64,000 nucleotides of DNA, taken from contig NZ_CP049270.1 in NCBI RefSeq assembly GCF_003048595.2, forward strand, positions 1,240,001-1,304,000, given 5' to 3'. The position numbers and the translations under genes are program-made. Source of the DNA: Campylobacter concisus (GTDB taxonomy: Bacteria > Campylobacterota > Campylobacteria > Campylobacterales > Campylobacteraceae). Positions 61,142 to 64,000 of the stretch are shown here, one piece after another (position 1 is the stretch's first letter; each line of letters starts with the position of its first letter). A model generated the notes under the pieces. The model had not been told where the DNA came from. It made no database searches and was given only the letters and a program-made list of their open reading frames with translations.

Positions 61142-61959
61142 TTATTTCGCTCGTAAAAGAAATTTGTAGCCTCTACAAAGCCATCTATACTACCACAGTC
61201 AAACCTCTTGCCCTTAAATTTATAAGCTAGTACCATACCATCTTTTGCCTGTGCTTTTAATGCATCCGTGATCTGAATTTCACCGTTTTTACCTGGCTTT
61301 GTTTGCTCTAAAATGTTAAAAATATCTGGTGTTAAGATATAGCGGCCGATTATCGCTAAATTTGTCGGAGCCTCGGCAGGATCAGGCTTTTCAACCATGT
61401 CATCGACTATTATGAGATCATCTTCTATAAACCTGCCGCTTACGACGCCATAAGACTTGGTCTGCTCTTTTGGCACTTCCATCACAGCAACAACGCTGCA
61501 GCGATACTTTTCATAAATTTTAACCATCTGTGAAAGCACACCCTCGCCGTTTTCATTTATGCATAGATCATCTGCCAAAATGACCCCAAAAGCCTCGTCT
61601 CGAACTAGCGTTTTGCCCGTATAAATGGCGTGTCCAAGCCCTCTCATCTCATTTTGTCTAGTAAAAGAAAATGTGCATGAGTTCATTAAATTTCTTATCT
61701 CACTAAGTAGCGACTCTTTTGAGCTACCAGCGATCTCTTTTTCCAGCTCGTAGCTGATATCAAAATAGTCCTCAAGCGCCCTTTTCCCGCGTCCTGTGAC
61801 AAAGGCCATATTATCCATACCAGCCTCAAGCGCCTCATCAACGCCGTAGTGAATGAGCGGTTTTGTAAGGATTGGTAACATCTCTTTTGGGAGTGATTTT
61901 GTAGCTGGCAAAAACCTCGTTCCGTATCCAGCTGCTGGAAATAGGCAAGTTTGTATCAT
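61138..61959 (-). CDS. galU: UTP-glucose-1-phosphate uridylyltransferase
   Basis: Makes UDP-glucose for lipooligosaccharide and other glycans. The 273 residues show CLFPAAGYGTRFLPATKSLP (about 4-23), GRGKRALEDYFD, GLGHAIYTGK, LADDLC and KPGKNGEIQITDA. It overlaps the pgi start by 4 bases, so both are produced together. Confidence 0.96.
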   Translation of the reverse strand: MIQTCLFPAAGYGTRFLPATKSLPKEMLPILTKPLIHYGVDEALEAGMDNMAFVTGRGKRALEDYFDISYELEKEIAGSSKESLLSEIRNLMNSCTFSFTRQNEMRGLGHAIYTGKTLVRDEAFGVILADDLCINENGEGVLSQMVKIYEKYRCSVVAVMEVPKEQTKSYGVVSGRFIEDDLIIVDDMVEKPDPAEAPTNLAIIGRYILTPDIFNILEQTKPGKNGEIQITDALKAQAKDGMVLAYKFKGKRFDCGSIDGFVEATNFFYERNK

Positions 61960-62085
61960 TTTAGTCCTTCGTGAAAAATTGCAAAATTCTACTATCTTTT
62001 CCTTAATAATATAAATTTGTCTGAATTTACAAGGCTTTAATTAGCAAATTGATAAGATTTTTAAAATTTAAAGAAAAGAGCAAAT

Positions 62086-62727
62086 TTGCAGACGATTGAT
62101 AGGATTTTTAAAGCTCAACTCGACATAAAAAAATCAAATTTTTTAGCATTTTTATGCCCAATAAGCTCTTTTAAAAACTTGCATGAGAGTCTAAAAGAAG
62201 AGCATTTTAAGGCTGTTCACGTAGTTTGGGCGACAAGGGAGCTAAACAAATACGGCCAAATTGTTGAAAATCAAAGCGACGATGGCGAGCCAAAGGGCAC
62301 CAGCGGCCAGCCAAGCCTAAATGCGCTAAGGGGCGCCCAGCTCATAAACGTTGGTGTCTTAATTGTCAGGTATTTTGGCGGGATAAAGCTTGGCACTGGA
62401 GGGCTTGTAAGAGCCTACTCTGGGGCTGTAAATGAGGTGATAAATGAAGCGATAAAAGATGGTGGTGTGATGAAATTTGAGATAAAAGATGAGATCAAAT
62501 TTTTTACGCCGTTTTCGCTGATGAGCCGCTTTGAGCACTATTTTGCCACTAAAAATTTAAGCGAATTTGAAAGAGAATTTAATGACCTTGGAGCGATATG
62601 GAGCGTAAATTTAAACGAGGCTGAATTTGCTGAGCTATTTAAATTTTGCAAAGAATTTGAAGCAAGCGAGTTTAAATTTTTAGCCCTTGCGCTTAGTAAT
62701 AAGAGCTTATTCGCTCATCAAAGCTAA
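62086..62727 (+). CDS. YigZ/IMPACT family protein
   Basis: A 213-residue cytosolic protein that starts at TTG (MQTIDRIFKAQLDIKKSNFL). The N-terminal UPF0029 domain has HVVWATRELNKYGQIVEN, QSDDGEPKGTSGQPSL and VRYFGGIKLGTGGLVRAYS; the C-terminal half is the small DUF1949-like domain. Bacterial members bind nucleotides or nucleic acid and have no settled role; the eukaryotic relative IMPACT regulates translation via GCN1. It is followed 40 bases on by lgt. Confidence 0.88.
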   Translation: MQTIDRIFKAQLDIKKSNFLAFLCPISSFKNLHESLKEEHFKAVHVVWATRELNKYGQIVENQSDDGEPKGTSGQPSLNALRGAQLINVGVLIVRYFGGIKLGTGGLVRAYSGAVNEVINEAIKDGGVMKFEIKDEIKFFTPFSLMSRFEHYFATKNLSEFEREFNDLGAIWSVNLNEAEFAELFKFCKEFEASEFKFLALALSNKSLFAHQS

Positions 62728-62767
62728 ATCATTGTAAAATCGCAAAAATTTTAAAAAGAAAGTAAAA

Positions 62768-63583
62768 ATGGAAATTTGGAACGACATTTATAACCACTTT
62801 AACCCAGTAGCCTTTAGTATCTTTGGCTTTAGCGTGCACTGGTATGGGCTTATGTATATTTTAGCCCTTGTTTTGGCGCTTGCCATGGCAAAATATCTCG
62901 TTAAAAAAGATAAAATCCCAATCTCAAATCAGCTCTTGGATAATTACTTTTTTTGGGTTGAAATAGGCGTTATTTTAGGCGCTAGGCTTGGCTGGGTTTT
63001 AGTATATTCAGGCGAAGTAAGCTACTACTTGGCGCAACCTTGGCAAATTTTTAATCCATTTCATAACGGCGAGTTTATAGGAATTCGTGGCATGAGCTAC
63101 CACGGAGCAGTAGTTGGCTTTCTGCTTGCGACATATCTATTTTGCAAAAGGTATAAACAAAATTTATGGCAGTTACTTGACCTTTGTGCCGTTTGCATAC
63201 CTTTTGGCTATACATTTGGTAGGATCGGAAATTTCTTAAATCAAGAGCTTTTTGGGCGAGTTACAGATGTGCCTTGGGCGATAAATGTTTTTGGCCAACC
63301 AAGGCATCCTAGCCAACTTTATGAGGCATTCTTAGAAGGTTTAGTTATTTTTATTATTTTATTTTTATATAGAAAATTTAAGAAATTTAATGGCGAGCTG
63401 ATCGCACTTTATGCTATTTTATACACTTTTGCAAGATTCATTTGCGAGTTTTTTAGAGAGCCTGATTCAGGGCTTGGATTTATTATTTTTAATCTTTCAA
63501 TGGGTCAAATATTATCACTTATCATGTGTGGTTTTGGAATTTTTGTTTATGCTATGCTTTATAAAAAATTTTCAAAGCTCTAA
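62768..63583 (+). CDS. lgt: Prolipoprotein diacylglyceryl transferase
   Basis: First enzyme of lipoprotein maturation, attaching diacylglycerol to the lipobox Cys. The 271 residues have about seven membrane helices, the [14 protein letters not shown] signature (about residues 151-164), [12 protein letters not shown] (essential His region) and [19 protein letters not shown] -10 element is at 62735-62740. The small lipoprotein at 1144-1311 would be a substrate. Confidence 0.95.
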   Translation: MEIWNDIYNHFNPVAFSIFGFSVHWYGLMYILALVLALAMAKYLVKKDKIPISNQLLDNYFFWVEIGVILGARLGWVLVYSGEVSYYLAQPWQIFNPFHNGEFIGIRGMSYHGAVVGFLLATYLFCKRYKQNLWQLLDLCAVCIPFGYTFGRIGNFLNQELFGRVTDVPWAINVFGQPRHPSQLYEAFLEGLVIFIILFLYRKFKKFNGELIALYAILYTFARFICEFFREPDSGLGFIIFNLSMGQILSLIMCGFGIFVYAMLYKKFSKL

Positions 63584-63637
63584 TATAAGTGTTTAAAAAA
63601 TATTAAAGTAAAAATCTGATAGCATTAGCTTTATCAA

Positions 63638-63665
63638 TTAATACTAATATTTAAATTAGTATTAA
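63638..63665. promoter_or_regulatory. 11-bp inverted repeat upstream of frdC
   Basis: TTAATACTAAT (63638-63648) and ATTAGTATTAA (63655-63665) are perfect complements with a 6-base spacer, 37 bases before the frdC ATG. The position and symmetry suggest a regulator-binding site. Confidence 0.55.
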
Positions 63666-63702
63666 GAAATGATAATTTATTTCAAATTTCTTAGGAGGGC
63701 TC

Positions 63703-64000
63703 ATGACCGGGCTTATAGAAGGTTTTTTGGGAAAACGGTCGGACGACAAAAAAAGTCGCACTCCAGCCGCTTGGGATAGATGGCAAAGTATTACAGGGTT
63801 TATTTTGGCCTGTTTTATATTGTGCCATATGGTTTTTACTTCTACTATACTACTTGGTAAAGACGCATTTAACGCTGTCGTAGGGTTTGCGGAAGCTAAA
63901 TTTTTATTTGGAGAAGCTACTTGGTGGATTACTAACGTTATTGCCGCGGTAATATTTGCCATTTTTATCGCTCATGCATTTTTAGCTATGAGAAAATTTC
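63703..64000 (+). CDS. frdC: Fumarate reductase cytochrome b subunit, cut by right edge
   Basis: The first 99 codons of frdC. MTGLIEGFLGK at the start, KKSRTPAAWDRWQSITGF, and the helix with CHMVFTSTILLG (haem-ligand His region) match the diheme cytochrome b subunit of Wolinella/Campylobacter fumarate reductase, which transfers electrons from menaquinol. A strong ribosome site (AGGAGG) precedes the ATG. frdA and frdB should follow outside the window. It would use the fumarate supplied by AspA and Dcu. Confidence 0.92.
   Translation, partial: MTGLIEGFLGKRSDDKKSRTPAAWDRWQSITGFILACFILCHMVFTSTILLGKDAFNAVVGFAEAKFLFGEATWWITNVIAAVIFAIFIAHAFLAMRKF

Noticed and set aside
63651-63962. 103-codon open frame on the minus strand
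   Set aside because: It is the antisense of frdC, which has a strong ribosome site and clear family sequence.

Overview
This AT-rich window is chromosomal DNA of a Campylobacter, most likely from the C. concisus / C. curvus / C. showae side of the genus rather than C. jejuni. The evidence is the cluster of family markers: HobA, the short Pgi and RNase R, FolP with its long N-terminal extension, the ANNV...FAPAYAKAA tmRNA tag, a Wolinella-type polysulfide reductase, aspA-dcu, and gene blocks that match C. jejuni neighbourhoods as I remember them. No rRNA, CRISPR array, insertion sequence or prophage was found. Coding density is high and the genes lie in long overlapping operons.

Layout. 1-1.3 kb (minus): a hotdog-fold protein cut by the left edge, cmoB, and an unlisted 55-codon lipoprotein gene. 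1.4-4.4 kb (plus): a Tat-exported transglutaminase-like protein tightly coupled to a MerT-like and a MerP-like protein, then pepD. 4.5-11 kb (minus): pyrC-pyrB, a Sel1 protein, a small acidic protein, a DHH phosphoesterase, flhA and an Rrf2 regulator, divergent from rpsO. 11.8-14.1 kb (plus): a selenocysteine formate dehydrogenase with an in-frame UGA and a SECIS hairpin. 14.2-22.8 kb (minus): ligA-tlyA-ribF-cmoA and nudH-lysC-hobA-holB-folP, separated by a decayed NADAR gene. 22.9-26.9 kb: an iron-uptake island (PepSY membrane protein with an in-frame stop, TonB receptor, divergent AraC regulator, Fur-box-like site). 27-31 kb (plus): hemW, tatB-tatC, queA and an unusual kinase/receiver-like protein. 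31-34.6 kb (minus): ilvC, a polysaccharide-deacetylase-like protein, dprA, ruvX. 34.8-39.9 kb (plus): HDOD protein, RNase R, holA, rpsF-ssb-rpsR. 40.4-40.8 kb: tRNA-Lys, -Glu, -Val, -Asp behind a near-consensus promoter. 41-43.8 kb: ribBA, panB, an HPt protein and tmRNA. 43.8-50.3 kb (minus): a periplasmic sensor-only protein, HIT protein, PerM-type transporter, zinc-ribbon protein, ruvB and a two-component system. 50.4-57.4 kb (minus): psrC-psrB-psrA, a Dcu transporter and aspA. 58-62 kb (minus): a YbiT-type ABC-F protein, a DUF1287 remnant, pgi and galU. 62-64 kb (plus): a YigZ/IMPACT protein, lgt and the start of frdC.

How the genes work together. The respiratory theme is anaerobic: formate oxidation (FdhF), polysulfide reduction (PsrABC), and aspartate to fumarate to succinate (AspA, Dcu, Frd), with Tat export (TatBC) serving PsrA and the transglutaminase. 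tRNA wobble modification is also concentrated here: CmoA and CmoB make cmo5U34, for which tRNA-Val(UAC) is a substrate, and QueA makes queuosine, found in tRNA-Asp(GUC). Both tRNAs are encoded in the window. Several signalling proteins are orphans (HPt, kinase/receiver-like protein, HDOD, sensor-only protein).

The best candidates for something little described are the transglutaminase/MerT/MerP cassette and the kinase/receiver-like protein coupled to queA. The window also shows gene decay in progress: a NADAR gene, a DUF1287 gene and a PepSY gene each carry an in-frame stop. All identifications come from reading motifs and gene order; no database search was possible.
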